From positions 408,280-472,279 of the forward strand of contig NZ_OBDY01000004.1 in assembly GCF_900215205.1 (NCBI RefSeq): a DNA stretch of 64,000 nt, written 5' to 3'. This DNA comes from Paractinoplanes atraurantiacus. GTDB lineage: Bacteria > Actinomycetota > Actinomycetes > Mycobacteriales > Micromonosporaceae. Below are positions 31,555 to 43,100 of the stretch, one piece after another. Position numbers and translations under genes: made by a program. Each line of letters opens with the position of its first letter. Position 1 is the first letter of the stretch. The notes beneath the pieces are model-generated. The model did not search any database, was not told the DNA's origin, and was given only the letters and a program-made list of their open reading frames with translations.

Positions 31555-33060
31555 TCAACCATCTAGACGCTTTCGTACGGCGGCTAGCAGGTCATCCGCT
31601 GTGAAAGGCTTCTCCAGCAGCGCGACACCCGGATCTAAGGTGCCTTGCGAGTGGAGTACGGGCTGGGCGTAACCGGACATATAGAGCACTCGGGTATCCG
31701 GCCTCTCTCGTACCAAACGCTCGGCAAGCTCTTTGCCTAGCATTCCGGGCATCACCACGTCGCTCAGCAGAAGGTCGATCTGCCCGGAATGACCCGAGGC
31801 GACGTCGAGCGCCTGCGTGCCGCACTCGGCCTTGAGCACCTGGTAGCCGGCGCCGGAAAGGATCCGTGCGGCCACATCACGAAGCGCCGCCTCGTCCTCC
31901 ACCACCAGCAGCGTCTCCCCGTGGCCCTGCGTATCAGCCGCCGGTTCTGTCGGCACAGGCGACGTCGCGACGGTGGACGAGGCCGGCAACAACACCGTCA
32001 CCGTCGTGCCCAGACCCGGCTCGGAGGTGATGCCGACCTCGCCGTCGGCCTGGGTGACGATGCCGTAGACGGTGGCCAGCCCCAGCCCGGTCGCCTCCCC
32101 GCTGGCCTTCGTGGTGAAGAACGGCTCGAAGGCCCGCTCCACCACGTCCGGCGTCATCCCCTTGCCCGAATCGGACACCCGCAGCCGCACCTGATCGCCG
32201 TGCCGCCCGGTGTCGATCACCAGGTTGCCGCCCGCCGGCATCGCGTCGCGGGCGTTCAGCGCCAGGTTGACCAGCAGCTGCTCGATCTGCCCGGGGTCGC
32301 ACGTCACCGGCGGCAGGTCGGCTTCGGGCCGGAACAGGAGCGTGATGTGCTCGCCGATCGACCGGCGCAGCATCGCCTGGACGTCCGCGATCACCTTGTT
32401 CAGGTCGAGCACCTGCGGCCGTACGACCTCGCGCCGGGCGAACGCCAGCAGCTGATGGGTGAGATCGGTGCCGCGCTCGCCCGCCTTGATGACCTGCTTG
32501 GCGTCGGCCGCGATCATCTTCACGTCCGGCTCGGCCGACTCCGCCTCCTCGACCACGAAGCTCGCGTAGTTGACGATCACGCCGAGCATGTTGTTGAAGT
32601 CGTGCGCGATGCCGCCCGCGAGCTGGCCCAGGCTCTCCAGCCGCTGGCTGCGGTGGGTCTGCGCCTCGGCCCGGAGCCGGGCCTTCTCCCGCTCGGCCCG
32701 GTCACGCTCGGACAGGTCGCGGATCACGGCGAGGGCGAGCCGGCCCTGCGGTGTGTCGACGATCGAGACCGACGACTCGACCGGTATCTCGGAGCCGTCG
32801 CGCCGCCGCACGCTGGTGGTGACAGCGCCGATCGGGCCCGGACGCCCCTCCTCGATGCGCCGGCGGCGCTCGGGAAGCATCGTCCGAGCATCCTCGGTGA
32901 TCAACTCGTCGACGTCGAGGCCGACCAGTTCGTCCCGCGTATAGCCGTAGAGCTCGACCGCCCGGTCGTTGACGAGCACGATCGTGCTGCCGGATATGAC
33001 CAGGATGGCGTCCGGGGCGGCTTGCAGCAGGCCACCGGCCAATTCCTCGGACCACTCCAC
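31555..33060 (-). CDS. PAS hybrid histidine kinase with C-terminal receiver
   Basis: 501 aa, GTG start. PAS domain about residues 8-120 ([20 protein letters not shown]), HisKA with phospho-accepting His153 in [12 protein letters not shown], HATPase_c about 255-365 (N box [15 protein letters not shown] boxes SDSGKGM and [13 protein letters not shown]), and a receiver domain about 385-500 with the Asp in [13 protein letters not shown]. No membrane helix, so it senses a cytosolic cue. The H-box form HDFNNML is common in orphan hybrid kinases. No cognate regulator is adjacent. Confidence 0.9.
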   Translation of the reverse strand: MEWSEELAGGLLQAAPDAILVISGSTIVLVNDRAVELYGYTRDELVGLDVDELITEDARTMLPERRRRIEEGRPGPIGAVTTSVRRRDGSEIPVESSVSIVDTPQGRLALAVIRDLSERDRAEREKARLRAEAQTHRSQRLESLGQLAGGIAHDFNNMLGVIVNYASFVVEEAESAEPDVKMIAADAKQVIKAGERGTDLTHQLLAFARREVVRPQVLDLNKVIADVQAMLRRSIGEHITLLFRPEADLPPVTCDPGQIEQLLVNLALNARDAMPAGGNLVIDTGRHGDQVRLRVSDSGKGMTPDVVERAFEPFFTTKASGEATGLGLATVYGIVTQADGEVGITSEPGLGTTVTVLLPASSTVATSPVPTEPAADTQGHGETLLVVEDEAALRDVAARILSGAGYQVLKAECGTQALDVASGHSGQIDLLLSDVVMPGMLGKELAERLVRERPDTRVLYMSGYAQPVLHSQGTLDPGVALLEKPFTADDLLAAVRKRLDG

Positions 33061-33112
33061 GCCTTCACCCCCGTTGATCTCCGAGGGTATCGGGTGAAAG
33101 CGTGGCGAAAGG

Positions 33113-35608
33113 TCAAAAGCGCGCAGCCAGCGCCCGGCGGAGATCGTCGTCGGCGTCCTGGACCACGCGCCGCAGGATCGGGTCGAGATCGTCCGAGGCC
33201 AGCAGCTCGGCCGCGAGCCGCCGGGTGTCCGCCTCGACCATGATGGCCGGGAACGCGTACGTGGCCGTCTTCTCGGCGCTCATGCCGCTGCGCACCCGCA
33301 TCATCTCGGGCATGTCGGCGAAGTAGCGGGCCACGTACGGGCGGATCAGGTCGAGCTGCTCGGCGTGCCAGAAGCCCGAGGCGGTCATCTCGACGAGCCG
33401 GTTGGACAGCTTGGTGTCGCCGATGATCGACTCCCAGGCCGCCGCCTTGGCCTCGGCGTCGGGCCGGGCCGCCCGCGCCCGGGCCGCCCACTGCTCGCCG
33501 GTGGTGCTGCGGTCGCGCTCGAACTCCGCGTCGATCATGGCGGTGTCGGCGGCGCCGAGCACGGTCAGGCGGTAGACGATCAGCCAGCGCAGGTCGGCGT
33601 CGATCGCCAGCCCGTCCGGCACCTCGCGTCCCTCGAGCCAGCCGGCCAGGCGCTTCACGTCGACGGTGGCGCCGATCAGGCCGCGGGCCGCCGCGAGCTG
33701 ACGCGACCCGCCCGCCTCGGAGACCGCGAGCAGCCGGTCGGCGGCCTGGGCGACCAGCTCGAGGGCGGCCGGGCGGGTCTCCGGTGTCGAATAGCGGTCG
33801 ACCAGGGTGCGGGTGGCCCGCAGCACGTCCTCGACCACCACGACCTCGGACTCGACCGGCAGCGCGGCCAGCACGAGCGTGACCAGCTCGGCCACCGGGC
33901 GCTCGCCGTCGACGACCGCGTCGAGCGTCGAGGCCCAGAGCACGGCCCGGGCCAGCGAGTCGTCGATCAGGGGCAGCAGGGCCGGCACGGCCGCCGTCGA
34001 CTCCTCGTCCAGACGGATCTTGGCGTACGTCAAGTCACCGTCGTTCAGGAGCAGGAGGTCGGCGACCGGCTCGCCGGCCAGCTCGGGCACCTCGGTGCGC
34101 CCGGTGGCCTGTACTTCGATCTCGACCCGCTTGCGCAGCACCACCGCGCCGTCGGCCGAGCGGTCGTAGAGCCCGAGGCCGACCTTGTGGGGCCGCAGCG
34201 TCGGGTACTGCTCCGGCGCCGTCTGGAGAACGGCCACCGAGGCGTACGCCCGGCCCTCCCGGACCGCCTCGGTCCGCAGCGTGTTGACCTGGGCCCGGCG
34301 CAGCCAGACGTCGGCCCAGGTGGTGAGGTCGCGCCCGCTCGCCGCCGACAGCGCCCCGAGCAGGTCGGCCAGCGTCGCGTTGCCGTAGGCGTGCGCCTCG
34401 AAGTGCGCGTTCACCCCGGCCAGGAAGGCCTCGTCGCCGACCCAGGCCACGAGCTGCTTGAGCACGGCCGCGCCCTTGGCGTACGAGATGCCGTCGAAGT
34501 TGAGCAGCGCCTGGTCGGTGTCGGTGACCTCGGCCGGCGCCACCGGGTGGGTCGACGGGTGCTGGTCGGCGCGCAGGCCCCACGCCTTGCGCTGCATCGC
34601 GAACGTGGTCCACGTGTCGGGGAAGCGGGTGGCCTCGGACGCGATGCGGGTGCCGAGATATTCGGCGAACGACTCGTTCAGCCACAGGTCGTCCCACCAG
34701 GCCATGGTGACCAGGTCGCCGAACCACATGTGGGCCATCTCGTGCGCGATCACGTTGGCCCGGTGCTCGCGCTCGCTCTCGGTGACCGCCGAGCGGTAGA
34801 TGAACTCGTCCCGGAAGACGACCAGGCCCGGGTACTCCATCGCGCCGAAGTTGAACTCGGGGGCGAACGCCTGCTGGTAGTGCCCGAACGGGTAACGGAT
34901 GTGGAAGATCTCGTGGAACCGGTCGAGGCACTGCCGGGTGACCTCGAAGATCTCGGGCGCCTCGGCCTCGAGCGGCTCGGCCAGCGCCTTGCGCGCGTAG
35001 AGGGCCAGCGGGATGCCGTCGTGCTCGCTGGTGACCGAGTGGTACGGGCCGGCGATCAGCGAGCACAGATAGGTCGAGATCGGCTTGGTCGGAGCGAACT
35101 CCCAGCGCCCCTCCCGTCCGGTCACCAGCGGCCCGTTCGCGGCCACCAGCCAGCCGCCCGGCGCGGTCACGCTGACCTTGAACGACGCCTTCATGTCGGG
35201 CTGGTCGAAGCTGGGCAGGATCCGGCCCGCGTTGTTGATGAACATGTGCTGGTAGAGGTACGTCGAGCCGTCCGCCGGGTCGACGTATTTGTGCAGGCCC
35301 TCGCCGTCGTTCGAGTAGCGCATCACCGCGTCGACCGCGAGCTCGTTGTGCTCGGCGAGGTCGCTCAGGTGCAGCCGCTCGCCGTCCATGGCCGCGGCCG
35401 GGACGGGCGCGCCGTTCAGCGTGATCGAGGCGACCGAGACCGGCTCGAACTCGAGGAAGGTCGAGGCGCCGGGCCTGGTCGAGAAACGCACCACCGTGCG
35501 GGCGCCGAAGGTGTCGCCCTCGGCGGTCAGGTCGAGGTCGATCTCGTACTCGTGGACGTCGACGGTGGCGGCGCGGGCGGTGGCCTCGGCGCGGGTCAGG
35601 CTCGGCAT
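33113..35608 (-). CDS. pepN: Aminopeptidase N (M1 family)
   Basis: 831 aa from ATG 35608 (MPSLTRAEATARAATVDVHE). Substrate-recognition motif NFGAMEYPGLVVF, zinc motif VIAHEMAHMWFGDLVT with the third ligand in NESFAEYLG, and an ERAP1-like helical C-terminal domain. Removes N-terminal residues from peptides; cytosolic with no signal peptide. Full length for the actinobacterial enzyme. Divergent from the trpS leader; the intervening 63 nt hold the trpS promoter. Confidence 0.95.
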   Translation of the reverse strand: MPSLTRAEATARAATVDVHEYEIDLDLTAEGDTFGARTVVRFSTRPGASTFLEFEPVSVASITLNGAPVPAAAMDGERLHLSDLAEHNELAVDAVMRYSNDGEGLHKYVDPADGSTYLYQHMFINNAGRILPSFDQPDMKASFKVSVTAPGGWLVAANGPLVTGREGRWEFAPTKPISTYLCSLIAGPYHSVTSEHDGIPLALYARKALAEPLEAEAPEIFEVTRQCLDRFHEIFHIRYPFGHYQQAFAPEFNFGAMEYPGLVVFRDEFIYRSAVTESEREHRANVIAHEMAHMWFGDLVTMAWWDDLWLNESFAEYLGTRIASEATRFPDTWTTFAMQRKAWGLRADQHPSTHPVAPAEVTDTDQALLNFDGISYAKGAAVLKQLVAWVGDEAFLAGVNAHFEAHAYGNATLADLLGALSAASGRDLTTWADVWLRRAQVNTLRTEAVREGRAYASVAVLQTAPEQYPTLRPHKVGLGLYDRSADGAVVLRKRVEIEVQATGRTEVPELAGEPVADLLLLNDGDLTYAKIRLDEESTAAVPALLPLIDDSLARAVLWASTLDAVVDGERPVAELVTLVLAALPVESEVVVVEDVLRATRTLVDRYSTPETRPAALELVAQAADRLLAVSEAGGSRQLAAARGLIGATVDVKRLAGWLEGREVPDGLAIDADLRWLIVYRLTVLGAADTAMIDAEFERDRSTTGEQWAARARAARPDAEAKAAAWESIIGDTKLSNRLVEMTASGFWHAEQLDLIRPYVARYFADMPEMMRVRSGMSAEKTATYAFPAIMVEADTRRLAAELLASDDLDPILRRVVQDADDDLRRALAARF

Positions 35609-35659
35609 GACGACCATCATGCCGGTATTCACACTGGCGTCACACCACCACCCCGTTGC

Positions 35660-35665
35660 TATGGT
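35660..35665 (+). promoter_or_regulatory. -10 element of the trpS attenuator transcript
   Basis: TATGGT ends 6 nt before the leader-peptide ATG (35672). Transcription would start at or next to the ATG, so the leader peptide is probably read from a leaderless mRNA. Confidence 0.55.
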
Positions 35666-35671
35666 GGGTTC

Positions 35672-35707
35672 ATGCGTTGCGCGAACCTCAGCTGGTGGCT
35701 GCCCTGA
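35672..35707 (+). CDS. trpS leader peptide with tandem Trp codons
   Basis: ATG to TGA encodes the 11-residue peptide MRCANLSWWLP. The two adjacent TGG codons (35693-35698) are the control codons. The peptide overlaps arm 1 of the attenuator. It is too short for most gene finders. Tandem Trp codons followed by mutually exclusive hairpins upstream of a tryptophanyl-tRNA synthetase define ribosome-mediated attenuation. Auxiliary TrpRS genes of Streptomyces are known to be controlled this way. Confidence 0.9.
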   Translation: MRCANLSWWLP

Positions 35708-35760
35708 TCGGGCGGCTATCCCCTCGCGCACAAACGGCCGCCCCCTTCGGGCGGCCGTTT
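35698..35760 (+). promoter_or_regulatory. Ribosome-mediated transcription attenuator of trpS
   Basis: Arm 1 (35698-35704 GCTGCCC) can pair with arm 2 (35710-35716 GGGCGGC). Arm 2 can instead pair with arm 3 (35737-35743 GCCGCCC). Arm 3 is the 5' side of the terminator stem 35732-35743/35749-35760 (AAACGGCCGCCC with GGGCGGCCGTTT). Ribosomes stalled at the Trp codons would cover arm 1 and free arm 2 to break the terminator, so low charged tRNA-Trp raises trpS expression. Confidence 0.9.
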
Positions 35761-35812
35761 CTCGTTTCCATGGTCATCCGGAGGGCGTAGCCCCGACCCG
35801 GAAGGACCCGTC

Positions 35813-36775
<963 letters not shown>

Positions 36776-36787
<12 letters not shown>

Positions 36788-37177
36788 CGCCACGACGCGC
36801 TTCACGAACGCGCCGTCGACCTGGTCGTAGCCCGACGACTGGAAGAGGGCGCGGGCCGCGGGTGAGCACGGGCCGGCCTCGAGCCGGATGATCGAGCGGC
36901 CCGCGGCCAGCGTCTCCTCCTCGATCCAGACGATCAGCTGGCGGGCGATGCCGCGGCCCCGGAACGCCGGGCGCACGTACACGCGCTGAAGCTCGGCGAT
37001 CCCGGGGTCGAGGGTCGGCCGCCAGGCCGCGCAGGCCACCGCGCGGCCGTCCACGATCGCCACCAGGTACGTAGCGTCATCGTCGGGGGTGAAGGCTGCG
37101 GAGCGCAGCTCGTGTTGCTGCGCCGCAACCAGCGCGGCGAGCTCGGGGTCAAGGGCGGGCCGCGCTTCGATCATCAC
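36776..37177 (-). CDS. GNAT-family N-acetyltransferase
   Basis: 133 aa from GTG 37177; ATG 37174 is one codon downstream. Acetyl-CoA loop RGRGIARQLIVWIEEE, preceded by AELQRVYVRPAFRG, then GRSIIRLEAGPCSPAARALF and the usual aromatic end SSGYDQVDGAFVKR. Substrate unknown. A TAGAGT hexamer 7 nt upstream of GTG supports this start as leaderless. Tail-to-tail overlap with trpS. Confidence 0.85.
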
Positions 37178-37184
37178 GGTCGTG

Positions 37185-37190
37185 ACTCTA
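37185..37190 (-). promoter_or_regulatory. TANNNT -10 element upstream of GNAT gene
   Basis: TAGAGT on the minus strand is followed by 7 nt (CACGACC) and GTG 37177; no ribosome-binding site. Confidence 0.5.
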
Positions 37191-37234
37191 AGCGACGTCC
37201 GTTTCCGGATGGTTGCCGCAATCTGGACGACTGC

Positions 37235-38740
37235 CTATTCGGTGGTGTCGTCCTCATCGTCGACATCCTCAACCAACACGGGCCGATTGGCGTTGGACAC
37301 GCTGGTGACCGTGCCGTCGGCCGCCATGTGCAGCAGCTCGTCGTCGGAGCGGACCCGGCGGGCCTTACGGGCGGCGAGGCGCTGGGCGGCCGAGGCGCGG
37401 CCGCTCTCCTCCTCGAGGCGGGCGTCGGTGCCGCGCGGGCCCGCGACGTATTCGCCGGCGTTGGGGTGCCAGTCGAACTCGCGCTCGCCGATCCGCACCG
37501 GGTCGCCCGGCTGAGCGCCCTTCTTGACCAGGGTGTCCTCGACGCCGACACGCTCCAGCCGGTCGGCCAGGTAGCCGACGGCCTCCTCGTTGTCGAAGTT
37601 CGTCTGCCGGACCCAGCGCTCGATCTTGGCGCCGTGCACGACGAAGACGCCGTCCTCGTCCTGCTCGATGGTGAAGCCGGAGTCGTCGACCGCTTTCGGC
37701 CGCACGACGACGCGGGTCGGCTCGGGCTCGGGCGTGGCCAGCCGGTGCTCCTCGACGACCTTGGCCAGGGCGTAGGTCAGCTCCTTGAGGCCCTCGCGGG
37801 TGATCGCGCTGACCTCGAAGACGCGGTAGCCGCGGGCCTCGAGGTCGGGCCGGACCATCTCGGCCAGGTCGCGGCCGTCCGGAATGTCGATCTTGTTGAG
37901 CACGACGAGCCGCGGGCGGTCCTCGAGGCCGCCGTACGCCGACAGCTCGGCCTCGATCGCGTCGAGGTCGGCCAGCGGGTCGCGCTCGATCTCGGGCGCC
38001 GCCGCGTCGAGCACGTGCACCAGCACCGAAGTGCGCTCGATGTGCCGCAGGAACTGCATGCCCAGGCCCTTGCCGGTGGCCGCGCCGGGGATGAGGCCCG
38101 GCACGTCGGCGATCGTGAAGATCTGCTCGCCGGCCTGCACCACGCCCAGGTTGGGCACCAGGGTGGTGAACGGGTAGTCGGCGATCTTCGGCTTGGCCGC
38201 GGAGAGCACCGAGATGAGCGAGGACTTGCCGGCCGACGGGAAGCCGACCAGGCCGACGTCGGCCACGCTCTTGAGCTCGAGCACGACGTCGAGCTGGTCG
38301 CCCGGCTCGCCGAGCTCGGCGAAGCCCGGCACCTTGCGGCGGGTGTTGGCCAGCGAGGCGTTGCCCCGGCCGCCGCGGCCGCCGCGGGCCACCTCGAAGG
38401 TGGTGCCGGCGCCGATCAGGTCGGCCAGCACTTCACCGTCGGCGGTCTGCACGACCGTGCCGTCGGGCACCTTGAGGACCAGGTCCTTGCCGTTGGCGCC
38501 GTCGCGGTTGGCGCCGGCGCCGCCGCCGCCGTTGGACGCCTTGACGTGCGGGTGGAAGTGGAAGTCGAGCAGCGTGTGGATCTGCGGGTCGACGACCAGC
38601 GTGACGCCGCCGCCGTGCCCGCCGTTGCCGCCGTCGGGGCCGCCGAGCGGCTTGAACTTCTCGCGGCGCACCGAGACACAGCCGTGCCCGCCGTCACCCG
38701 CCTGCAGGTGCAGCACAACCCGGTCGACGAACGTGGTCAC
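37235..38740 (-). CDS. obgE: GTPase ObgE/CgtA
   Basis: 501 aa, GTG start eight bases after AGGAG. Glycine-rich Obg fold at residues 1-158 ([16 protein letters not shown] repeats), then the G domain (G1 [10 protein letters not shown]3 [11 protein letters not shown]4 NKIDIPDG), an OCT domain (about 350-430) and an acidic tail ([14 protein letters not shown]). Ribosome-associated GTPase for 50S assembly and (p)ppGpp response, sporulation-linked in actinomycetes. An intrinsic terminator stands ~20 nt before its start, between it and rpmA. Confidence 0.96.
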   Translation of the reverse strand: MTTFVDRVVLHLQAGDGGHGCVSVRREKFKPLGGPDGGNGGHGGGVTLVVDPQIHTLLDFHFHPHVKASNGGGGAGANRDGANGKDLVLKVPDGTVVQTADGEVLADLIGAGTTFEVARGGRGGRGNASLANTRRKVPGFAELGEPGDQLDVVLELKSVADVGLVGFPSAGKSSLISVLSAAKPKIADYPFTTLVPNLGVVQAGEQIFTIADVPGLIPGAATGKGLGMQFLRHIERTSVLVHVLDAAAPEIERDPLADLDAIEAELSAYGGLEDRPRLVVLNKIDIPDGRDLAEMVRPDLEARGYRVFEVSAITREGLKELTYALAKVVEEHRLATPEPEPTRVVVRPKAVDDSGFTIEQDEDGVFVVHGAKIERWVRQTNFDNEEAVGYLADRLERVGVEDTLVKKGAQPGDPVRIGEREFDWHPNAGEYVAGPRGTDARLEEESGRASAAQRLAARKARRVRSDDELLHMAADGTVTSVSNANRPVLVEDVDDEDDTTE

Positions 38741-38761
38741 TGCTCGAACTCCTTAGGTAAA

Positions 38762-38807
38762 ACAAAAAGAAAGCGGGCCACGGACCCCGAGGGTCCGCGG
38801 CCCGCTT
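38762..38807 (-). terminator. Strong terminator between rpmA and obgE
   Basis: AAGCGGGCC (38771-38779) pairs with GGCCCGCTT (38799-38807) and CGGACC with GGTCCG. One A/C mismatch lies between them. On the minus strand the hairpin is followed by TTTCTTTTTGTTTT, the best U-tract in the window. It comes 10 nt after the rpmA stop and ends ~20 nt before obgE. Confidence 0.9.
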
Positions 38808-38816
38808 CTTAAAAAC

Positions 38817-39074
38817 TTACTCCGCCGCCGGAACGATGCTGACGGTCTTGCGACCACGCTTCGTGCCGAACAGGACGTTGCCGGTCGCCAGGGCGAACAG
38901 CGTGTCGTCGCCACCACGGCCGACGAGCTCGCCCGGGTGGAACTTCGTGCCGCGCTGGCGGATCAGGATCTCGCCCGCGCTGACCAGCTGGCCACCGAAC
39001 CGCTTGACACCGAGCCGCTGGGCGGCGGAGTCACGACCGTTACGGGAGCTGGATGCACCCTTTTTGTGAGCCAT
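38817..39074 (-). CDS. rpmA: 50S ribosomal protein L27
   Basis: 85 aa. [20 protein letters not shown] start with the conserved basic N-terminus that reaches the peptidyl-transferase centre, then LGVKRFGGQ and [16 protein letters not shown]. No cleavable N-terminal extension of the Firmicutes type. Eight nt after rplU. Confidence 0.98.
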   Translation of the reverse strand: MAHKKGASSSRNGRDSAAQRLGVKRFGGQLVSAGEILIRQRGTKFHPGELVGRGGDDTLFALATGNVLFGTKRGRKTVSIVPAAE

Positions 39075-39082
39075 GAGTGGTC

Positions 39083-39397
39083 CTACTTCCCGCTCTTGAT
39101 GCCGGTGACCTTGATCTTCGTCAGCGGCTGACGGTGCCCCTGGCGCTTGTGGTATCCGGTCTTGTTCTTGAACTTGTGGATCCGGATCTTCGGACCCTTG
39201 GTGTGCTCGGCGATCTCGCCGGACACCGTCACGCTGGCAAGCTTGGCCGCATCGGTCACCAGGTTGTCACCGTCGACGAGGAGGACCGCGGCGAGCGTCA
39301 AGGCATCGCCGGGCGCACCCACGAGCTTCTCGACCTCGATCACGTCGCCCTCGGCAACCTTGTACTGCTTGCCGCCGGTCTTGACGATCGCGTACAT
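39083..39397 (-). CDS. rplU: 50S ribosomal protein L21
   Basis: 104 aa. [20 protein letters not shown] start and the C-terminal signature [20 protein letters not shown]. Binds 23S rRNA. First gene of the L21-L27(-obgE) unit. Its ~150-nt upstream region holds a candidate promoter and AGGGAG nine bases before the ATG. Confidence 0.98.
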   Translation of the reverse strand: MYAIVKTGGKQYKVAEGDVIEVEKLVGAPGDALTLAAVLLVDGDNLVTDAAKLASVTVSGEIAEHTKGPKIRIHKFKNKTGYHKRQGHRQPLTKIKVTGIKSGK

Positions 39398-39504
39398 CGG
39401 ACGCGGACTCCCTGAGACTTACGCAGCGAAAGGCACTGCTTGGCGGATGTTGCTGGTCCCGGGTTTACACACGGGAACACGACACTAGAAAAGCGCCGTC
39501 CGAA

Positions 39505-39534
39505 AGCGTACTTCATCAGGGGCACCTTCCCCAA
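39505..39534 (-). promoter_or_regulatory. Promoter candidate for rplU-rpmA
   Basis: On the minus strand TTGGGG (39534-39529) and TACGCT (39510-39505) are 18 nt apart. They lie about 110 nt upstream of the rplU ATG, giving a structured leader. The rest of 39398-39548 shows only weak inverted repeats. Confidence 0.35.
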
Positions 39535-39548
39535 ACTGGGGACGACGC

Positions 39549-40064
39549 TCAGCCCTTTCCGCACGCTTTGTCGAGTGTACCCGTGATCTGGGACATCTTC
39601 TCAGCGTTGATCTTGGTGAGATCGCCCTTGAGCGCTGTCACCTGCTTGCTCATGTCGGTCAGCGCCTTCTTCAGCGCCGGGTCGGTGGTCAGCTTGGCCA
39701 TGTCGGCCAGGGCGTACGAATAGCTCGTCACGTCCCGCTCGATCTTCTGATCGGCCTGCTGCTTGGCCGTCGCACCCTGGCTCGCGGCGTCGATCTGGAG
39801 CTTGAGGTCGGCGATGAAGGTCTCGCCGAAGGCGGTGCTGACCCGGCCGGCCTGCGCGCAGATCGCCTCGGTGTCACCGCCCAGCGCCGCGTCGGCCGAG
39901 GCCGCGGCCGACGGGTCGACCGGGGCCGGCGGAGCCGGGGCGACCGACGCGCCAGGGGTGGCGGCCGGAGCCTGACCGGCCGGGGCCTCATCGGCGGCAC
40001 CGCCCGAGCAGGCGGCGAGGGAGAGAAGGGACGCGGCCGCGAGAGCCGGGAGGGCAAGACGCAT
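39549..40064 (-). CDS. Secreted lipoprotein, helical domain
   Basis: 171 aa. Signal peptide with lipobox LAAC (Cys about residue 19), a Pro/Ala-rich linker to ~60, then a helical domain (AICAQAGRVSTAFGETFIAD to LDKACGKG) with two cysteines near its ends that may form a disulfide. Low aromatic content. No known family. Downstream of rne, behind a terminator, so transcribed separately or by read-through. Confidence 0.75.
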   Translation of the reverse strand: MRLALPALAAASLLSLAACSGGAADEAPAGQAPAATPGASVAPAPPAPVDPSAAASADAALGGDTEAICAQAGRVSTAFGETFIADLKLQIDAASQGATAKQQADQKIERDVTSYSYALADMAKLTTDPALKKALTDMSKQVTALKGDLTKINAEKMSQITGTLDKACGKG

Positions 40065-40125
40065 GGGGACTCGGTCTCCTCGGGGGAACGGGGATCGATC
40101 CCGCGAGGGTAACCGACGTCGATGG

Positions 40126-40168
40126 AAAAGGGCGGCTCGGTAGTTAACTTTCTTTACCGAACCGCCCC
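40126..40168 (-). terminator. rne terminator
   Basis: On the minus strand GGGCGGTTCGGTA pairs with TACCGAGCCGCCC around a 12-nt loop, with one mismatch, and is followed by TTTTCC. It begins ~14 nt after the rne stop. Confidence 0.8.
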
Positions 40169-40181
40169 TTCAGCCCGTTGA

Positions 40182-43100
40182 TCAGGGACGAGTACGCCTG
40201 CGCGTGCCACCGCGGCGCGACCGGCGCCGCCCCGCGCCGGCGCCCACCGGCTCATCGTCGTCCTCGTCATCGTCGTCGGCCGCGTCCGGGTCGTCGGCGC
40301 CGGTCAGGCGCAACGGCTCGGCCTCGGCCGCCGGCTCCGGGGCCTCGTAACGGGACAGGTCGTAGCCGCTGATGTCGTAGTCGTCGTCCGGCTCGGCCGC
40401 GGTCAGCTTGGCCCCCGGCGTGACGATGCCCGACCCGTGCACCGGCGGCAGCTCGGCCACCAGCGCGACCGGGCTCTCACCGGGCTCGCTGAGGACGACC
40501 TCGGTCGGTGTCGCGGGCGGGTTCTCCACCGGCGCCTCGACCGGCGCGACCTCGACCACGGCCGCCTCGGCCACCGGCGCGCTCTCGCCGCCACCACGGC
40601 GACGGCGGGACTTGCCCTCCTTCGCCGGCTGTTGCTGCTGGGGCGCCGGCGGAGCGGTCGTGGTGGCCGCGGCGACCGCCTTGACCTGGTTCGCCGCACC
40701 GTTCGGGCGCTTCTCCGGCACCGGCTCGGTGTGGATCAGCACGCCGCGGCCCTTGCAGTGGTCGCAGGTCTCGCTGAACGCCTCGAGCAGGCCCGCGCCG
40801 ATCCGCTTGCGGGTCATCTGCACCAGGCCGAGCGAGGTGATCTCGGTGACCTGGTGCTTGGTCCGGTCGCGGCCCAGGCACTCGGTGAGCCGCCGCAGCA
40901 CCAGCTCGCGGTTGCTCTCCAGCACCATGTCGATGAAGTCGATGACCACGATGCCGCCGAGGTCGCGCAGCCGCAGCTGCCGGACGATCTCCTCCGCCGC
41001 CTCGAGGTTGTTGCGGGTCACCGTCTCCTCGAGGTTGCCGCCCGCGCCGGTGTACTTACCGGTGTTGACGTCGACCACGGTCATCGCCTCGGTGCGGTCG
41101 AAGACCAGGTGCCCGCCCGAGGGCAGGAAGACCTTGCGGTCGAGGCCCTTGAGGATCTGCTCGTCGATCCGCTTGTCGGCGAAGACGTCGCCCGTGCCGG
41201 TGTAGCGGTGCATGCGGTCGAGCAGGTCGGGCGAGACCGACTCGAGGTAGTTCTCGAGCTCGGTGTACGCCGTGTCGCCCTGCACGATGAGCTCGCGGAA
41301 GTCCTCGTTGAAGAGGTCACGGACGACCCGGATGACCAGGTCGGGCTCCTCGGAGAGGGCGGCCGGCGCGTGGCCGTCGGCGGCCTTGCGCTGGATGTCC
41401 TCCCACTGGGCCTGCAGCCGCTTGACGTCGCGGGCCAACTCGTCCTCGCTCGCGCCCTCGGCCGCCGTCCGGACGATGACGCCGGCGCCGTCCGGCACGA
41501 GCTTCTTCAGCACGTCACGAAGGCGCTTGCGCTCGTTGTCGGGCAGCTTGCGGCTGATGCCGGAGGCGTTGCCGTTGGGCACGTAGACCAGGTGCCGGCC
41601 GGAGAGCGCGATGTGGCTGCTCAGCCGGGCGCCCTTGTGCCCGATCGGGTCCTTGGTCACCTGCACCAGCACCGAGTCGCCGGAGCGCAGCGCCTGCTCG
41701 ATCGAGCGGGCCCGGCCCTCGAGCCCGGTGGCGTCCCAGTTGACCTCGCCGGCGTAGAGGACAGCGTTGCGGCCCCGGCCGATGTCGACGAACGCCGCCT
41801 CCATGCTCGGCAGCACGTTCTGCACCTTGCCGAGGTAGACGTTGCCGACCATGGTGCCGGAGGTGCTGCGGGAGACGTAGTGCTCGACGAGCACGCCGTC
41901 CTCGAGCACGACGATCTGGATGCGGTCCGGCTTCTGGCGCACGACCATGACCCGGTCGACGGCCTCGCGGCGGGCCAGGAACTCCGACTCGCTCAGGATC
42001 GGCGGGCGGGTCCGGCGCTGCTCACGGCCGTCGCGGCGGCGCTGGCGCTTGGCCTCGAGCCGGGTCGAGCCGGAGACGCCCTGCACCTCGTCGGTGCGGC
42101 GCGGCTCGCGCACCCGCACGACGGTGTGCACGCCGTCCTCGATGCCACCGGTCTCGCCGTCACCGCTCGAGCCCTTGCGCCGCCGTCGCCGGCGGCGGCG
42201 GGTGACACCCTCGCCGTCGGTCTCGTCGTCGTCCTCGTCGGCCGACGCCTCGGCGCCCGATTCGTCCGAGTCTTCGTCGTCCTGGTCGTTCTCGTCCTGG
42301 TCGGCCTCGTCGGCCGGGCCCTTGCCCCGGCCGCGGCCGCGACGGCCCCGGCGGCGACGGCGGCGGCCGCTCGCGGAGTCGTCGTCATCGTCCGACTCGT
42401 CGTCGATGCCGTCCTCGACGTCATCGGCGCTCTCGTCGGCCTCGTCCACGACCGGCTCGGCCACGGTGTCGGTGACCTCGGCCTCGACCGGCTGCTCCTC
42501 GGCGGCGCCACGACGGCGGCGCCGGGTGCGGCGGGTGCCCTCGGCGGGCTCCTCGACGACGGGCAGGTCGGCGACCTCGGCCTCGGCCTCGCCGACCGGC
42601 TCCTCGACCTCGGGCGCGGTCACCGGCGCGACGGCGGCAGCCCCACGACGCGACCGGCGGGCGGGCGCGGGAGCGGCCTCGGCTTCGGCGGCCTCGGGCG
42701 CGATCGCCGGGGGAACGCTGGTGGCGCCCCGGCGGGTGCGGCGGGCGGGCGCGGGCGCCGCCTCGGCCTCGGTCGGGTCCGGCGGCATGAACAGCACGGC
42801 CGGCGGCAGAGCCGCGGCCCGCCGACGGCTACGGGGCGCCGGCTTCTCCTCGACGAAGTCAGCGTCCAGCGGCAGCACACCGATGACGGTGGTCCCCTCG
42901 GCCTCCTCGGCCTCGGGCTCCTCGACGACGGGCTCCTCGCCCGCGACAAGATTCGCGGCCGGCGTCCCACCAGCAGCGGCCGGAGCAGCAGCGACGGCGG
43001 CATCGGCCGGAGCAGCGGCGGCAGCGGCCGACGTCTCAGCCGGGACGGCAGGAGCCGCAGCAGCGGCCGAACCAGCGGCGGCAGCAGGGGCCGTGGCCTC

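Noticed and set aside
33365..35707. Long plus-strand frame antisense to pepN
   Set aside because: No domain pattern and skewed composition; only its last 12 codons coincide with a real element, the trpS leader peptide, which I annotate separately.
35660..35812. T-box riboswitch for trpS
   Set aside because: No TGGTACC core is present. The tandem Trp codons and alternative stems fit ribosome-mediated attenuation instead.
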